Assembly: GCF_001648595.1 (NCBI RefSeq)
Contig: NZ_LBAW01000026.1
Span: 1-42,350, forward strand
Source: Legionella bozemanae
Lineage (GTDB): Bacteria; Pseudomonadota; Gammaproteobacteria; Legionellales; Legionellaceae
Direction of reading: 5' to 3'
Length of the DNA: 42,350 bases
Below the pieces are notes generated by a model, which ran no database searches, was not told the DNA's origin, and worked only from the letters and a program-made list of their open reading frames with translations. Shown piece after piece: positions 1 to 8,984 of the stretch (the first letter of the stretch is position 1; each line of letters starts with the position of its first letter). The translations under genes were made by a program, and so were the position numbers.

Positions 1-2
1 TT

Positions 3-1547
3 AGCGTAGATGCCACGGCTGCTTTTTATTCACCGCAAACCCGTTTTTGGGAGTTATTATGCGGCAGTTTATTAGCCTATATTACTCTTTATGATATTAA
101 ACTATTGAGTAGGGTAAGAAAAAAAACAGATGTTGTACTGACCAAAATTATTTATCAAAATGGAAGGGAGTCTAATGGGGCACTATTAAAAAATATTCTT
201 TCTTTTTCCGGGCTTCTCATTATTATTTGCTCCTTTTTTACCTTTTCAAAAGCTACAGTTTTTCCTGGAGCTTGGGCTCTAATTCCTGTGCTAGGAGCTT
301 TACTTCTTGTGGCTGGGAAAAATTCATGGACAAATCGTGTCATTCTTTCCAATCGTATTTTAGTGTGGTTTGGTTTAATCAGTTATCCACTTTATTTATG
401 GCATTGGCCGTTACTCTCCTTTGTAAAAATTATGGAAGGAGGTTTTCATCATAAAATTTTTCAATGGGTGGCCGTTGGACTCTCTATTGTGTTAGCCTGG
501 ATTACTTATAAGTTAATCGAAAGGCCAATACGGCATGGGTTTGGGCAGGATAGAGCTAAAGTAGTTTTTCTTGTAAGTTTCATGTCCATTATGGCGAGTT
601 TCGGTTTCTACATAGAAAAAAATAATGGCCTCGACTTTAGGATTAAAAATCTAAATGATTTAAACAGCTTAAATGCAATCATTAATCTTCCCCTTCTTCC
701 AATAGAGCCAGCTTTTGGATGTGCATTGAAAATTCCTGAGTTTAAGAATTTTAAATTTGCGGGTGATGGTGTTTGTTATTTATCAAAAAATCAAGAACCA
801 GATATTATGTTTCTTGGCGATTCTCATATTTGGCATTATCAGAACGCATTATGGAAGCAATTTCCTTCGCAATCGGTTTTGATGCTTGTATCAAGCTCCT
901 GCCTGCCTTTTTCCAGTAATTACTTTTTAAAGGGCGAGTGCAGGAAAAAATATGATGAAATACTTTCATTTTTGGAAACGAATAAATCCATTAAAACGAT
1001 AGTTTTAGGCGGCTATTGGGCTTATTTAATGACAGGAGGTTTTGAGAAGGAAGGATCTCACTGGCGCATGGCAAAGGCTTTAGATCCGGAAAGAACTAAA
1101 AGTTTTCTAGAAAATGGGCGCTATTTTCTTAGCAAAGCGCTTAAGGGAAACAAGGAGATTGTTTTTATAAAGGATATACCTAGCTTAAATTTCAATATAA
1201 AAACGTGTTTTAAATCAAGGCCGCTTCAGCTGCCTCATAAAGGGGGTATTAATAAAGAGTGTTCCATGGATAGAGCAAATTTTGAACAGATAAACAGTAG
1301 TTATGACAATGTGGTGAATCAATTGTTAGCAGAATTCCCGCAAGTAAAAATTTATGACCCCAGGCCTTTATTTTGTAAAGGCGCGAAATGTACAGCGCGT
1401 GGTGAGGTACTGCCTTATTACTTTAATGGCGATCATTTAAACTATTATGGTGCAAATATTGTTATTGAAGATTTAAAACATAAAGAACATTTAGATCAAA
1501 AAACAGACTTGGCCATTATAGAACCTAAGAAAACCAAGGTACAATAG
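3..1547 (+). CDS. Acyltransferase-3/SGNH fusion, 3' part (5' end outside window)
   Basis: The frame is open from base 3, so the start lies upstream of the window; the first in-frame TTG at 105 is not credible because the codons before it read TRFWELLCGSLLAY, a conserved stretch of OafA/YrhL-type membrane acyltransferases. The visible part holds the last transmembrane helices of the acyltransferase-3 domain, including the ISYPLYLWHWPLLSF helix, then a linker and a C-terminal periplasmic SGNH hydrolase-like domain with FLGDSH (block I, about nt 811-828) and a late GDHLNYYG (Asp-x-His, about nt 1428). Such two-domain proteins O-acetylate lipopolysaccharide O-antigen or other surface glycans at the inner membrane, with the SGNH domain passing the acetyl group on outside. 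The acceptor sugar cannot be read from sequence. A hairpin-rich element follows directly. Confidence 0.85.
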   Translation, partial: SVDATAAFYSPQTRFWELLCGSLLAYITLYDIKLLSRVRKKTDVVLTKIIYQNGRESNGALLKNILSFSGLLIIICSFFTFSKATVFPGAWALIPVLGALLLVAGKNSWTNRVILSNRILVWFGLISYPLYLWHWPLLSFVKIMEGGFHHKIFQWVAVGLSIVLAWITYKLIERPIRHGFGQDRAKVVFLVSFMSIMASFGFYIEKNNGLDFRIKNLNDLNSLNAIINLPLLPIEPAFGCALKIPEFKNFKFAGDGVCYLSKNQEPDIMFLGDSHIWHYQNALWKQFPSQSVLMLVSSSCLPFSSNYFLKGECRKKYDEILSFLETNKSIKTIVLGGYWAYLMTGGFEKEGSHWRMAKALDPERTKSFLENGRYFLSKALKGNKEIVFIKDIPSLNFNIKTCFKSRPLQLPHKGGINKECSMDRANFEQINSSYDNVVNQLLAEFPQVKIYDPRPLFCKGAKCTARGEVLPYYFNGDHLNYYGANIVIEDLKHKEHLDQKTDLAIIEPKKTKVQ

Positions 1548-1554
1548 ATTGGTG

Positions 1555-1661
1555 CCACGCGAAACTTACCCCTCCCTACGTACCGCGCATAAAGCGCAGT
1601 ACGTAGGATGTTGAGTATAGTTCATTTAAAAAACATAAAGTGACATTCAAATTTCGCGTGG
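1555..1661. repeat. Nested palindromic element (MITE-like or terminator)
   Basis: Outer arms ccacgcgaaactt (1555-1567) and aaatttcgcgtgg (1649-1661) match as inverted repeats at 12 of 13 positions. Inside them lies a perfect 9-bp stem, cctacgtac (1575-1583) with gtacgtagg (1599-1607). It begins 7 bases after the acyltransferase stop codon. It may act as a terminator, but the two nested palindromes and the roughly 107-bp length also fit a small non-autonomous repeat. Confidence 0.55.
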
Positions 1662-1999
1662 TTCTCTCAGGGGCAAGCCGTGGGACGTAGTAAGTAGAAT
1701 ATTTATTGAAAATGGCTCAATACAACAAGCTTTCTTATCAAAAAGATTGATGATACTTCAAGTCTCAAGATCAAATCTACCTTGCTATTTTTTCGTTCTT
1801 TTATCAAAGGGAGTTTTGAGAGCAAAAGTTTTCGCTTCTCACGAGCATCACAGTTAATCTTATACAATTGCAACTAATTATATCTACATTAATTACAATT
1901 AACACTTTTTGATTTTATTGTGATTAAAAAGTATTGAATAAGTCACAATGATCTAGTAGATTACATTTTAGGTTAAATAATTACTAAAGGAATAAGATT
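1662..1999. other. Intergenic, AT-rich
   Basis: No convincing gene was seen on either strand. The last 150 bases are very AT-rich and lead to an AAAGGA ribosome binding site just before 2000, so the promoter of the next gene is probably here. No clean -35/-10 pair was identified. Confidence 0.5.
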
Positions 2000-2641
2000 A
2001 TGCCAACCTATTTTGATCCAATCATGCTGGAAGACACGCTACTGAATGAAGGTACCAATGTTTACTTAGTGAAAATTGGGGATAATAAATTCTGTATTAA
2101 GGGAGTATCCTCAGGATTAGAGAAGCTGCCTGGTGATCCCACTACGCACGCTACAGAATATTGGCCCATTTCCATTGACACTTTAATTGGCCTTGCAAGT
2201 AATAAGATCCTCTTTGAGGATGATAAATTAACAACCAAACCACTCACAAAAGAACAGGTTAAAGAATTTTTTGCTTTTGATCCTAATGAAGTAGCTCCTC
2301 AACAGTTTAACAGTTCCATTAAACAAGAATTAACAGATGAATGGACAGAGGATCTGATTCAAAACACATTCGGCCAATCTGCTCTAAATCCTCACTCATT
2401 CTTTTTCCAGCCGATTTTTTTACACGCACATCATGGAAACCATAATCCTGGTGTACAGAATGGTACTAATCCGATAATTCCAGCTATCTTGGTATTCCAT
2501 TTGATGCCAACGTCGGAAAATAATGAAGAAGGAGCAGTACCATTAGTTTTAAACATGTTGATGTTGATGATGGATACAGAAGCTCACGCAGAAGAAGAAA
2601 ACGAGCAAAGTAGTTCCAATAATTTAAGCGGAACTTCTTAA
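2000..2641 (+). CDS. Hypothetical protein, acidic, His-rich centre
   Basis: A 213-residue protein I do not recognise. The ATG at 2000 is preceded by AAAGGA at good spacing. It has no signal peptide or clear membrane helix. A histidine cluster (IFLHAHHGNHNPG, about residues 139-151) sits in the C-terminal half, and the tail (about residues 192-213) is acidic and rich in Ser and Asn, as in many disordered C-termini of secreted Legionella proteins. It stands alone, with a ferritin-like gene 140 bp downstream. The His cluster could bind metal, but that is a guess; function unknown. Confidence 0.7.
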   Translation: MPTYFDPIMLEDTLLNEGTNVYLVKIGDNKFCIKGVSSGLEKLPGDPTTHATEYWPISIDTLIGLASNKILFEDDKLTTKPLTKEQVKEFFAFDPNEVAPQQFNSSIKQELTDEWTEDLIQNTFGQSALNPHSFFFQPIFLHAHHGNHNPGVQNGTNPIIPAILVFHLMPTSENNEEGAVPLVLNMLMLMMDTEAHAEEENEQSSSNNLSGTS

Positions 2642-2779
2642 TCACATGGTTTAGGGTAAAAGGCAGATTGGTTGGTTCAGAATAAGCCAAAAATCTGCTT
2701 CACTAAGCGAAAACGCTTTGGGATAATGGGAAAATTATTCTATACTCTTACATAAGTAAAAATGAAAGAGAATAAAAAT

Positions 2780-3244
2780 ATGCCACATGGACGATCTGAA
2801 TTTGAACCAATTGATGATGCGATTATAAAAACTCTAAATTCATTATTAGAGCTTGAGATGGCAGGTGTTGTGCGTTATACCCATTACTCTTTCATGGTTT
2901 TTGGTTTTAATCGTATCCCTATCTGTAAATGGATGCGTGATCATGCTCAAGAGAGTTTAAACCATGCTCATTCAATAGGTGAACTTATCACCCATTTTGC
3001 CTATCATCCTACGCTTAAGATTGGCAAATTATTAGAGACCCATGAACATAATATTGGCCATATTTTAGAAGAATCTCTTGAGCATGAAAAACAAGGCTTG
3101 AATTTGTATTATCAACTATTACAACTCTCAGAGAAAAAATCTGTGCTAGTCGAAGAATTTGCTAGAAACATGATTCTAGAAGAGGAAATGCATATTGGTG
3201 AAATACAAAAAATGCTTATGGATCCTAAGACTTTGAGAGATTAA
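2780..3244 (+). CDS. Bacterioferritin-like di-iron protein
   Basis: A ferritin-like four-helix protein of about 154 residues. Carboxylate/histidine ligands lie on all four helices: E in LLELEMAGVVRY, ESLNHAH on helix 2, the SLEHEKQGLNLYY stretch on helix 3, and LEEEMHIGEIQ on helix 4. The central LLETHEHNIG segment is typical of the bacterioferritin subfamily rather than Dps or classical ferritin. It probably oxidises and stores iron in the cytosol or protects against iron-driven oxidative damage. An upstream in-frame ATG at 2762 has no ribosome binding site, whereas the ATG at 2780 is preceded by AAAGAGA; I chose 2780, though 2762 would add only six residues. It appears monocistronic. Confidence 0.8.
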   Translation: MPHGRSEFEPIDDAIIKTLNSLLELEMAGVVRYTHYSFMVFGFNRIPICKWMRDHAQESLNHAHSIGELITHFAYHPTLKIGKLLETHEHNIGHILEESLEHEKQGLNLYYQLLQLSEKKSVLVEEFARNMILEEEMHIGEIQKMLMDPKTLRD

Positions 3245-3266
3245 ATAATATCCCTAGATTTTTATT

Positions 3267-3305
3267 GTAGCCTGGGTGCTAGTCCGAAGGATTGTAACCC
3301 GAGTT
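3267..3305. repeat. Short imperfect palindromic repeat
   Basis: The segment runs from gtagcctgggt to gtaacccgagttcc, giving a stem-loop with arms around ctgggt and acccgag. It follows the bacterioferritin stop by about 25 bases. A related sequence, starting gtagcccgtaag, occurs near 42125, suggesting a dispersed repeat family that may also act as a terminator. Confidence 0.45.
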
Positions 3306-3529
3306 CCACTGCTAATCTCACATTATTATAATTATTGAAATAAAATATGGTGTAGCTTTTTGTATAGGAAAAAAGTAAGCTGCCCATTGTTGACCCAACA
3401 ACATTTAAATAAACTTAAGCTAATTACTATTCACTGATGCACTAAAGTTTATATAAAAAATTTTGATCAAATACTGATCTAAAATTTTCATCTAATTAGA
3501 TTTAAAATTTAACTAATTGTATTTTCACT

Positions 3530-4015
3530 ATGACTAAATATAAATTTGAACTTACGGAACAAAACGAAGATATTCAGATATCAGCCAAAGTAAGAGCAAC
3601 AGGAGTAATACATGGCTATGTTCAAATAAGTTCTTCCATAACCTTGGAAAATAAAAAATTAATAGAAATAGCCCAGCTCTTCGTGAATCAAAATATTAGA
3701 GGGTCTGGATTAGGAAGCGAACTTGTATCAAGAGCAATCGAATATGCTCTTAAACAGAATAAAGGCATCCATATGATGATCCAGCCTGGATCGGTAGGGT
3801 TTTGGAAGAAATATTTTAATAACCGTTTTGATGGAAGGCGTATGACCTTATTCGGTGGAGAAGCTTTAAATTCAAAACTATCTGACGGAGTAGTATTTGA
3901 AATATCTATGATTAGCTTAATTAAAAATTATAAGTTTCCTTTGGATGAAGATTTACGAGCTCCTGGAATCGAGCGAATATGTCGAGAGATAAGTTGGAAC
4001 ATTTTAACTGAATAA
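3530..4015 (+). CDS. GNAT-family N-acetyltransferase
   Basis: A 161-residue protein with the acetyl-CoA-binding P-loop motif of the GNAT fold: IAQLFVNQNIRGSGLGSELV, with RGSGLG at residues 57-62, followed by the expected helix (SRAIEYALKQ). The later GFWKKYFNNRF matches the Y/F-containing C-terminal strand-helix of the family. It would transfer acetyl from acetyl-CoA to an amine; the acceptor is not predictable. The ATG at 3530 follows an AT-rich leader without an obvious Shine-Dalgarno sequence. It is a single gene closed by a hairpin at 4045-4079. Confidence 0.75.
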   Translation: MTKYKFELTEQNEDIQISAKVRATGVIHGYVQISSSITLENKKLIEIAQLFVNQNIRGSGLGSELVSRAIEYALKQNKGIHMMIQPGSVGFWKKYFNNRFDGRRMTLFGGEALNSKLSDGVVFEISMISLIKNYKFPLDEDLRAPGIERICREISWNILTE

Positions 4016-4044
4016 TTTAAAGTGCTAATTAAATAAGGAAACGG

Positions 4045-4079
4045 CAGCGAATCCCTACATTTTAATAGAGGGTTCGCTG
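4045..4079 (+). terminator. Hairpin after the GNAT gene
   Basis: Arms cagcgaatccct and agagggttcgctg form a stem of about 11 bp with one mismatch/bulge around an AT-rich loop, 30 bases after the stop codon. There is no run of T, so it may be Rho-assisted or only an mRNA-stabilising hairpin. Confidence 0.5.
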
Positions 4080-4456
4080 TTACGTAGATTAAAGCATGTT
4101 AGAAATTAAAATAGCTTCTCTCATAGCAGTATAGAGTATGTTTTTTCTCTCTTATCATGACAGTGACAGTTTTTGGCGTTGAGAGAACTTTTACTTTTGT
4201 GTAATTTTTTCGAGGCTGCAAACAAGTTCTGTAGCGTCAATGTTTAAGAAATAAAAACCACAGGAGTTACAGTTTCTGGTAAGTAGTACACATTATTACG
4301 AAACGCTACATTAGTAAAAGTAGGTATCAAGAGCAATTATGCTATTTAATAATGACATACCTTTAATCAATGATAAGTTTTCCCATACCTCATTTAACGA
4401 ATGAAATGGCGTATTGTGCAACAAATGCAAGTTGATTACGTAAAGAGAGCTAGAAA
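4080..4456. other. Intergenic
   Basis: No gene or gene remnant was recognised. It carries the leader of the phosphotransferase gene, whose ATG at 4457 is preceded by a GAGAG-type ribosome binding site. Confidence 0.5.
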
Positions 4457-5437
4457 ATGAAAAATCATACACTTATCCTCAAGTGGGCAACTCATTACCT
4501 GCTCTCTAAAGGATATTCGCTACTGCATTCACCTGAAATCATGCTGGAAACCCCTTGGTCCAATGTGATTCGATTTTCAACTTCAAAAGGTTATATTTAT
4601 TTGAAACAACCAGCACCGTCCATATCTCAAGAGTCAAAGATCATACAACTATTGGCAGATAAATTTCATGCCAGTGTACCTATTGTAATAGCGATTAACG
4701 ATAAGCTGCATTGTTTTCTGATGAAAGATGCCGGACAATCACTGCGCGAATATCTGAAACACGAATTGCAGACGAACTTATTGTGTCAAGCCATTAAGCA
4801 ATATACATCAATGCAACGCTCGACAGAGAACCATATAGAATCCCTGCTTGCACTAGGAGTCCCAGATTGGCGATTAGACAAATTATCCAAACTCTATGAT
4901 CAAATTATCAACCAAGAAGAGTTTTTAAAAGCAGATGGTATGACGGACAAAGAACTACGGTCAGTACATGATTTAAGTCCGCAAATTTCAGCAGAATTCA
5001 AATTATTATCCCAATACAATATTCCGGAAACAATAGTTCAATCTGATTTTCACAGCAACAATATTCTGATTAATCCGAGTACCCAAAAATTGACATTCAT
5101 TGATTTGGGAGAGATAGTGATTACCCATCCATTTTTTTCCTTACATACTTTTCTTCGCCAAGGCATTACCCATCATGGTGTAAAAGAACAGGATCAAACT
5201 TACCAGCAACTTCAAGGCAGTTGCTGCGAAAACTGGCTGGATTTAGCGGCTAAAGACAAGCTGTTAGAAGGATTTTTGTTAGCAAAAAAATTATGGCCCA
5301 TTTATTCCGCACTTGTTCATTATCGAATAATGAATAGCCTCGATCTGCAGGCTTTTAAATCCTTTTATGCTAATAAGCCTAATCACCGACTCGCCAATTT
5401 TTTTAGAGAATATACTGAATCCCACTTAAACTTTTAG
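4457..5437 (+). CDS. APH/choline-kinase-fold phosphotransferase
   Basis: A 326-residue protein with the aminoglycoside phosphotransferase fold. IYLKQP supplies the ATP-binding Lys (K50), QSDFHSNNIL is the Brenner-type catalytic loop with D197 and N202, and FIDLGE supplies the metal-binding Asp (D216). The loop has QSD in place of the usual HGD, a tolerated variation. It should phosphorylate a hydroxyl on a small molecule in the cytosol. Members include homoserine, choline and aminoglycoside kinases, and the substrate here is not clear. Antibiotic resistance should not be assumed. Stand-alone gene. Confidence 0.75.
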   Translation: MKNHTLILKWATHYLLSKGYSLLHSPEIMLETPWSNVIRFSTSKGYIYLKQPAPSISQESKIIQLLADKFHASVPIVIAINDKLHCFLMKDAGQSLREYLKHELQTNLLCQAIKQYTSMQRSTENHIESLLALGVPDWRLDKLSKLYDQIINQEEFLKADGMTDKELRSVHDLSPQISAEFKLLSQYNIPETIVQSDFHSNNILINPSTQKLTFIDLGEIVITHPFFSLHTFLRQGITHHGVKEQDQTYQQLQGSCCENWLDLAAKDKLLEGFLLAKKLWPIYSALVHYRIMNSLDLQAFKSFYANKPNHRLANFFREYTESHLNF

Positions 5438-5528
5438 GCTACCTTAATCTTCTGAGCAAATGAGTTGAGTTATTTTGATCTGACATTAAGATTTTAATCA
5501 ATTTTTGCTGCAACAGAGATATTTATTT

Positions 5529-6179
5529 CTATTTCATACTCAAATCCCATTCAGACTGATTTGGCATTTCTTTGAAAATTTTACCTACCAAACAATCCAT
5601 TTCTACTGATTCCGCTCTTTTTCTAAATAGCATATTAACGAAATCGTCTGCTACCAGCGGCCAATGATCTTCAGGATTGGGCTCGTTACTATTTTCTTTT
5701 TGGATAATGTTTTCATTTTCTTTTAATAAGTCATTTACAGCTTTTTCATCGTACGCAACAAGGGCTCCTGAACGAATACTTAAAAAGCCGCCTTTGGGAA
5801 TTACTTTATATTCCGTATTGTCTGCTATTCGTACATATCTTTTTTTGCCCGCATCATAAGCATACATCTCTTCGGGGAGAGGGTTAGGAATAACAAAAGA
5901 TTTTAACCCTGCTTTTTTTAATAACATAGTGACTTGAAATAGTTCAAATCCGGAACCACGAATTGCCTCTAATGGTAAATATCCCAATGCTTTTGTTTTT
6001 CCAACCTCTGCCAAATCGCTCATTTTCTGATGAGAAAAAAAGTCACTGGTTGTTTGACTTGGTGAAAACAGAGGTTTACTCTGGACAGGTTCTGCATCGT
6101 GAGGACTAATAGTTGTTGTTTCACTGGAATCTCTTTTTGACGAAGTGAGTTTTTTTAGGAGCTTTTTGATCGACTTCAT
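5529..6179 (-). CDS. Hypothetical protein, possible effector
   Basis: About 216 residues from the ATG at 6179; a TTG three codons earlier is the alternative start, and neither has a clear ribosome binding site. The N-terminus is basic and low-complexity (Lys/Ser/Thr-rich, residues 1-45), then a globular part begins near ALGYLPLEAIRGSGFELFQV. There is no signal peptide and no membrane helix. I recognise no domain. The basic, Ser-rich start and charged tail fit a host-directed Legionella protein, but this is style only. It is convergent with the phosphotransferase gene. Confidence 0.6.
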   Translation of the reverse strand: MKSIKKLLKKLTSSKRDSSETTTISPHDAEPVQSKPLFSPSQTTSDFFSHQKMSDLAEVGKTKALGYLPLEAIRGSGFELFQVTMLLKKAGLKSFVIPNPLPEEMYAYDAGKKRYVRIADNTEYKVIPKGGFLSIRSGALVAYDEKAVNDLLKENENIIQKENSNEPNPEDHWPLVADDFVNMLFRKRAESVEMDCLVGKIFKEMPNQSEWDLSMK

Positions 6180-6388
6180 AATTAACAATAAGATTTGTAT
6201 TTATTCAAATTGTAGACAAAAAATCCTGATACTGCAAAGCAAGGAGGTTGACAGCAATCTGCAGAATAATGAGTGAATAGGAATGAGCGATTTAAATGGG
6301 ATATCCCTCTGCTATTATTTGCGAATATCGTTAATGAGGCTAATCTATAAATAGAAGGAAAAAAGGAGCAAATATTGGAGGGAAACAC

Positions 6389-6682
6389 ATGAAAAAATTA
6401 TTAATATCTTCCTTACTCACTGTATGGAGTATGGCCGCCATGGCTGATAGTGCCATCATAACAAAAACCCAAACATGGAAAAGCATTCCCATTACAGTAA
6501 ATGCCGAAAAACACATTTATACTGTTAATGAGGGAGATGTACCTCTACCAGGGAGCGAATTTTATTATACTTATTCTGGTTATCGATGTATAACAGAGAA
6601 AACAAATATTGTTGGTGTAAATGCAGTTGTATATCATGCAGGCGTCACTGGCGGAAGTGATATATATTGTTACCCCGAATAA
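6389..6682 (+). CDS. Small secreted protein
   Basis: A 97-residue precursor with a clear Sec signal peptide (MKKLLISSLLTVWSMAAMA, cleavage after AMA near residue 19). The mature part of about 78 residues is beta-rich, with two cysteines (YRCITEK and IYCYPE) that could form a disulfide. GGAGGGAAACAC precedes the ATG, a strong ribosome binding site. It is probably periplasmic or exported; family not recognised. A degenerate copy of its 3' coding sequence lies just downstream (6725-6775), so the locus has undergone a local duplication. Confidence 0.7.
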   Translation: MKKLLISSLLTVWSMAAMADSAIITKTQTWKSIPITVNAEKHIYTVNEGDVPLPGSEFYYTYSGYRCITEKTNIVGVNAVVYHAGVTGGSDIYCYPE

Positions 6683-6724
6683 TGGCAAGCAGGCAGATGA
6701 CTTGCAATCACGCGTTACTAGAGC

Positions 6725-6775
6725 GAAACAAAATATTGTGAGAATGAATGCAGTTGTATTTCATATAATGCATCT
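6725..6775 (+). repeat. Degenerate partial copy of the 6389-6682 gene 3' end
   Basis: The segment around aatgcagttgtatttcat repeats aatgcagttgtatatcat at 6619-6636, with similar flanks (acaaaatattgt against acaaatattgt). No complete reading frame remains. It looks like the residue of a tandem duplication of the secreted-protein gene. Confidence 0.5.
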
Positions 6776-6812
6776 GTCTCATTTTGATTTAAGCCAAGTT
6801 GGACTATGGTGA

Positions 6813-7218
6813 CTTAATGTTTTAATTAAAGTAGATAATTATTTACGCATTTTTTTAGTCATATAATGACTGAGAAATAATTCCAAAAAGCCGATGAGGC
6901 TCTTTGTTTTTTCCGGTTTTTTTAACTTAAGACGCATCATAAGCTGTGTGAAAATAAATTGGACTAGTTTAAGACGAAAGTAATTTAAAAGTAATCGATA
7001 AAACATTAAAATTCCTAGTGTAGAACAACTATTGTAATTATAGTCTATTTAAAGTGGAGCGGATGTCGAAAACGCTCCCTTTCTTTAAGATGAGCAATAT
7101 CAGCAACGAGTATCGTAGCTTGAGTTGCTTGTGAGTAGGATTTTCTAGAATACGCATCTCAATAAGTTCTGGCTGCAAGCACATTTTTAAGGGGCCCAAA
7201 AACCCTCAGACCAGCTAT
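6813..7218. other. Intergenic between convergent genes
   Basis: No gene was seen. It holds the terminator at 6886-6912 and another small hairpin, ggagcg (7056-7061) with cgctcc (7073-7078), followed by ctttcttt, which could also terminate rightward transcription. Confidence 0.5.
6886..6912 (+). terminator. Rho-independent terminator
   Basis: A short stem, aaaagcc with ggctcttt (one bulge, loop gatga), is followed by gttttttcc and a further T run. It closes the transcript of the small secreted-protein gene. Confidence 0.6.
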
Positions 7219-7950
7219 TCAAAATAGTTTGAGTTCAACTAAGTATATGACCAGAGAATAAAGTACACAAATGACCAAAAATACGATGAATAAAGTCATT
7301 AAGATAGATTTAATATTAATGCAAATTTTTGGTCTTAGGAAAAAGGAATATGCACCAAAGAAACCGCAAGTGGCACCGAGCAGGGCACCTCCTATTACAT
7401 CAGTTAGCCAATGCACTTCCAGGATTAAACGGGCAATTGCTTCGAGTATAATTAGAAGACATGCACAGATTATCACAAGCCAACGATAAGATATTTGTGG
7501 AATAATAAGTGCAGACAGAAAAGTAACATAGGCTGAGCATAAAGTTACATGCCTACTAGGGAATGCATAGCTTGGTAACGTACTCGTTGATATTTCGGGT
7601 CTGGGATAATCTATAGCATTTTTTAGAACGTGTGCTAGCAGGGCTGCAATTAAAACGACACCAATTAAATGTAAAGCAAGCCACTGCTCCTTTTTTCCAA
7701 AAAGCATAACACTTGTAATGACAAAAGTAGGTATAACAATATGTTTATCGCCAAATAATGAGAAAAAAATACTTATCCAATATAAATAATCATTTTGTAA
7801 TTTTTTGATTAATAAATATAAGTCAATGTTAATAGATAAATAGGGGCTTTGAAGAAAAAGTGCCCTCACGAGTAAAAAAAATAAAAAAATGCATATGAAG
7901 GCGCTGATTAATAAATAGAATTTATTATTTTTTATTTTATCTAATTCCAT
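7219..7950 (-). CDS. PAP2-superfamily membrane phosphatase
   Basis: A 243-residue integral membrane protein with about six helices and the three-part phosphatidic acid phosphatase signature: K110-x6-R117-P118 (KNAIDYPRP), PSRH at 131-134, and R174-x5-H180-x3-D184 (RLILEVHWLTD). The second motif has Arg in place of the usual Gly (PSGH), and the third starts with Ala instead of Ser before R174; all catalytic residues are kept. It probably dephosphorylates a lipid phosphate or undecaprenyl pyrophosphate on the outer face of the inner membrane. AGGAAAAAAA precedes the ATG. Confidence 0.8.
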   Translation of the reverse strand: MELDKIKNNKFYLLISAFICIFLFFLLVRALFLQSPYLSINIDLYLLIKKLQNDYLYWISIFFSLFGDKHIVIPTFVITSVMLFGKKEQWLALHLIGVVLIAALLAHVLKNAIDYPRPEISTSTLPSYAFPSRHVTLCSAYVTFLSALIIPQISYRWLVIICACLLIILEAIARLILEVHWLTDVIGGALLGATCGFFGAYSFFLRPKICINIKSILMTLFIVFLVICVLYSLVIYLVELKLF

Positions 7951-8291
7951 TTTTTTTCCTAAAAAAGGTGCGTATTTTGTAATTTCCTTTTACTTTAATA
8001 TTCAGAGACGTTTTTACCAGCAGGAAGTATTTAATTTTTTATCTGGTTTTTCCCGCTTTTAAAAAGTATAGCTAAAGAAATTCCCTAAAAAATCTGATAG
8101 ATATAAAATTGATAATTAATTTAATTGCTGAGCCAAGCGTTTTGAATCATACAGGTTGATTGTTGTTTGGAAATGGGGATTATTCTAAAGAAGCCACATG
8201 CAGGATTTTAAGGTTAGGTAATCAAATGGTGAAATCAGACAGGCAGCCCGTCTGCAAGCAAACAGGCTGCGTTTTCCATTGAGGTGAAAGC
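7951..8291. other. Intergenic
   Basis: No convincing gene was seen. It contains the upstream region of the PAP2 gene on the minus strand. Confidence 0.45.
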
Positions 8292-8633
8292 TTAAGGCTT
8301 TTGCCAAATTGGAGCGCCGGTATGTCTGTTAAGACAGGTAATATAAGTTTTTGTCCCTTTACGGTCTTTAGAAAAAATAAAAACAAAATCACCTGCAATT
8401 TGCCATGATAATATTTTCGCATGGAAGGGGGCATTCCATAAACGAACTCCAGCATAGGTGTAGGCAGTGACGTGATCCTCACTATCAAAAGTTGAAATAG
8501 CCATTACCGAATCAGGAGTGAGCTTCATTCGTTCTTGTTGGAAATCATAATCCTCTATCGGAGCAGCCGCTGCGTGAGTGATTAGCGTGGTGGAAAATAA
8601 CAAGCCAAGGAACATCATTCGAAACAATTTCAT
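8292..8633 (-). CDS. Small secreted protein with one PQQ/beta-propeller-like blade
   Basis: The real start is the ATG at 8633, preceded by AAGAGG; the frame stays open upstream, but that stretch is not signal-peptide-like. The 113-residue product begins MKLFRMMFLGLLF and ends its signal peptide at THAAAA. The mature part has strands ending in TCLNRHTGAPIWQKP, resembling the D-x-x-T-G-x-x-x-W turn of PQQ-type propeller blades. One blade cannot make a propeller, so it is either a distinct small fold or a remnant of a larger protein. Likely periplasmic. Confidence 0.6.
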   Translation of the reverse strand: MKLFRMMFLGLLFSTTLITHAAAAPIEDYDFQQERMKLTPDSVMAISTFDSEDHVTAYTYAGVRLWNAPFHAKILSWQIAGDFVFIFSKDRKGTKTYITCLNRHTGAPIWQKP

Positions 8634-8984
8634 ATTAAAAACCTCTTGGGTGTGAATGAAAATAAGCCCTCTACGGTCAACTTTCCCACAGGGCGTATAG
8701 GACAATTCGATTCAATTCGAGTATCGTAAGAATCCCAGCGGACAATACAATTATTCTGCATTTTTGTAAACAGCTTGAGATTGCTGATAATTCAGTTGCT
8801 TGCAAAAAGAATGGATCTGATAAATTTTGAAATGTTTTGCTTCTAGGTATAGGGTTGCTTTGAACTACGGTTTGAGCTAATTGACGTTTGTATCAATTTA
8901 TAATAGCGTATTCAAGTTGTATGACCTAAGGGATCAGATAGTTACGAATAATTACGCGCTCACCTAAAATATTCTTTATTAGTT
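8634..8984. other. Intergenic; no trace of the missing GMC N-terminus
   Basis: I looked here for the FAD-binding start (GxGxxG) of the downstream GMC gene in all three forward frames and found none. No other gene was seen. Confidence 0.5.

Noticed and set aside
105..1547. Acyltransferase gene starting at TTG 105
   Set aside because: The same frame is open from base 3 and the upstream codons encode conserved family sequence (TRFWELLCGSLLAY), so the gene is cut by the window edge instead.
4457..5437. Aminoglycoside resistance gene
   Set aside because: The APH fold is shared by many metabolic kinases, and the loop reads QSD instead of HGD; resistance cannot be claimed.
6182..6388. Minus-strand 68-codon frame between two genes
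   Set aside because: No ribosome binding site, no recognisable protein features; probably chance.
6621..6812. 63-codon frame overlapping the small secreted-protein gene
   Set aside because: Out of frame with the signal-peptide gene and without a ribosome binding site; it only spans the degenerate duplicate.
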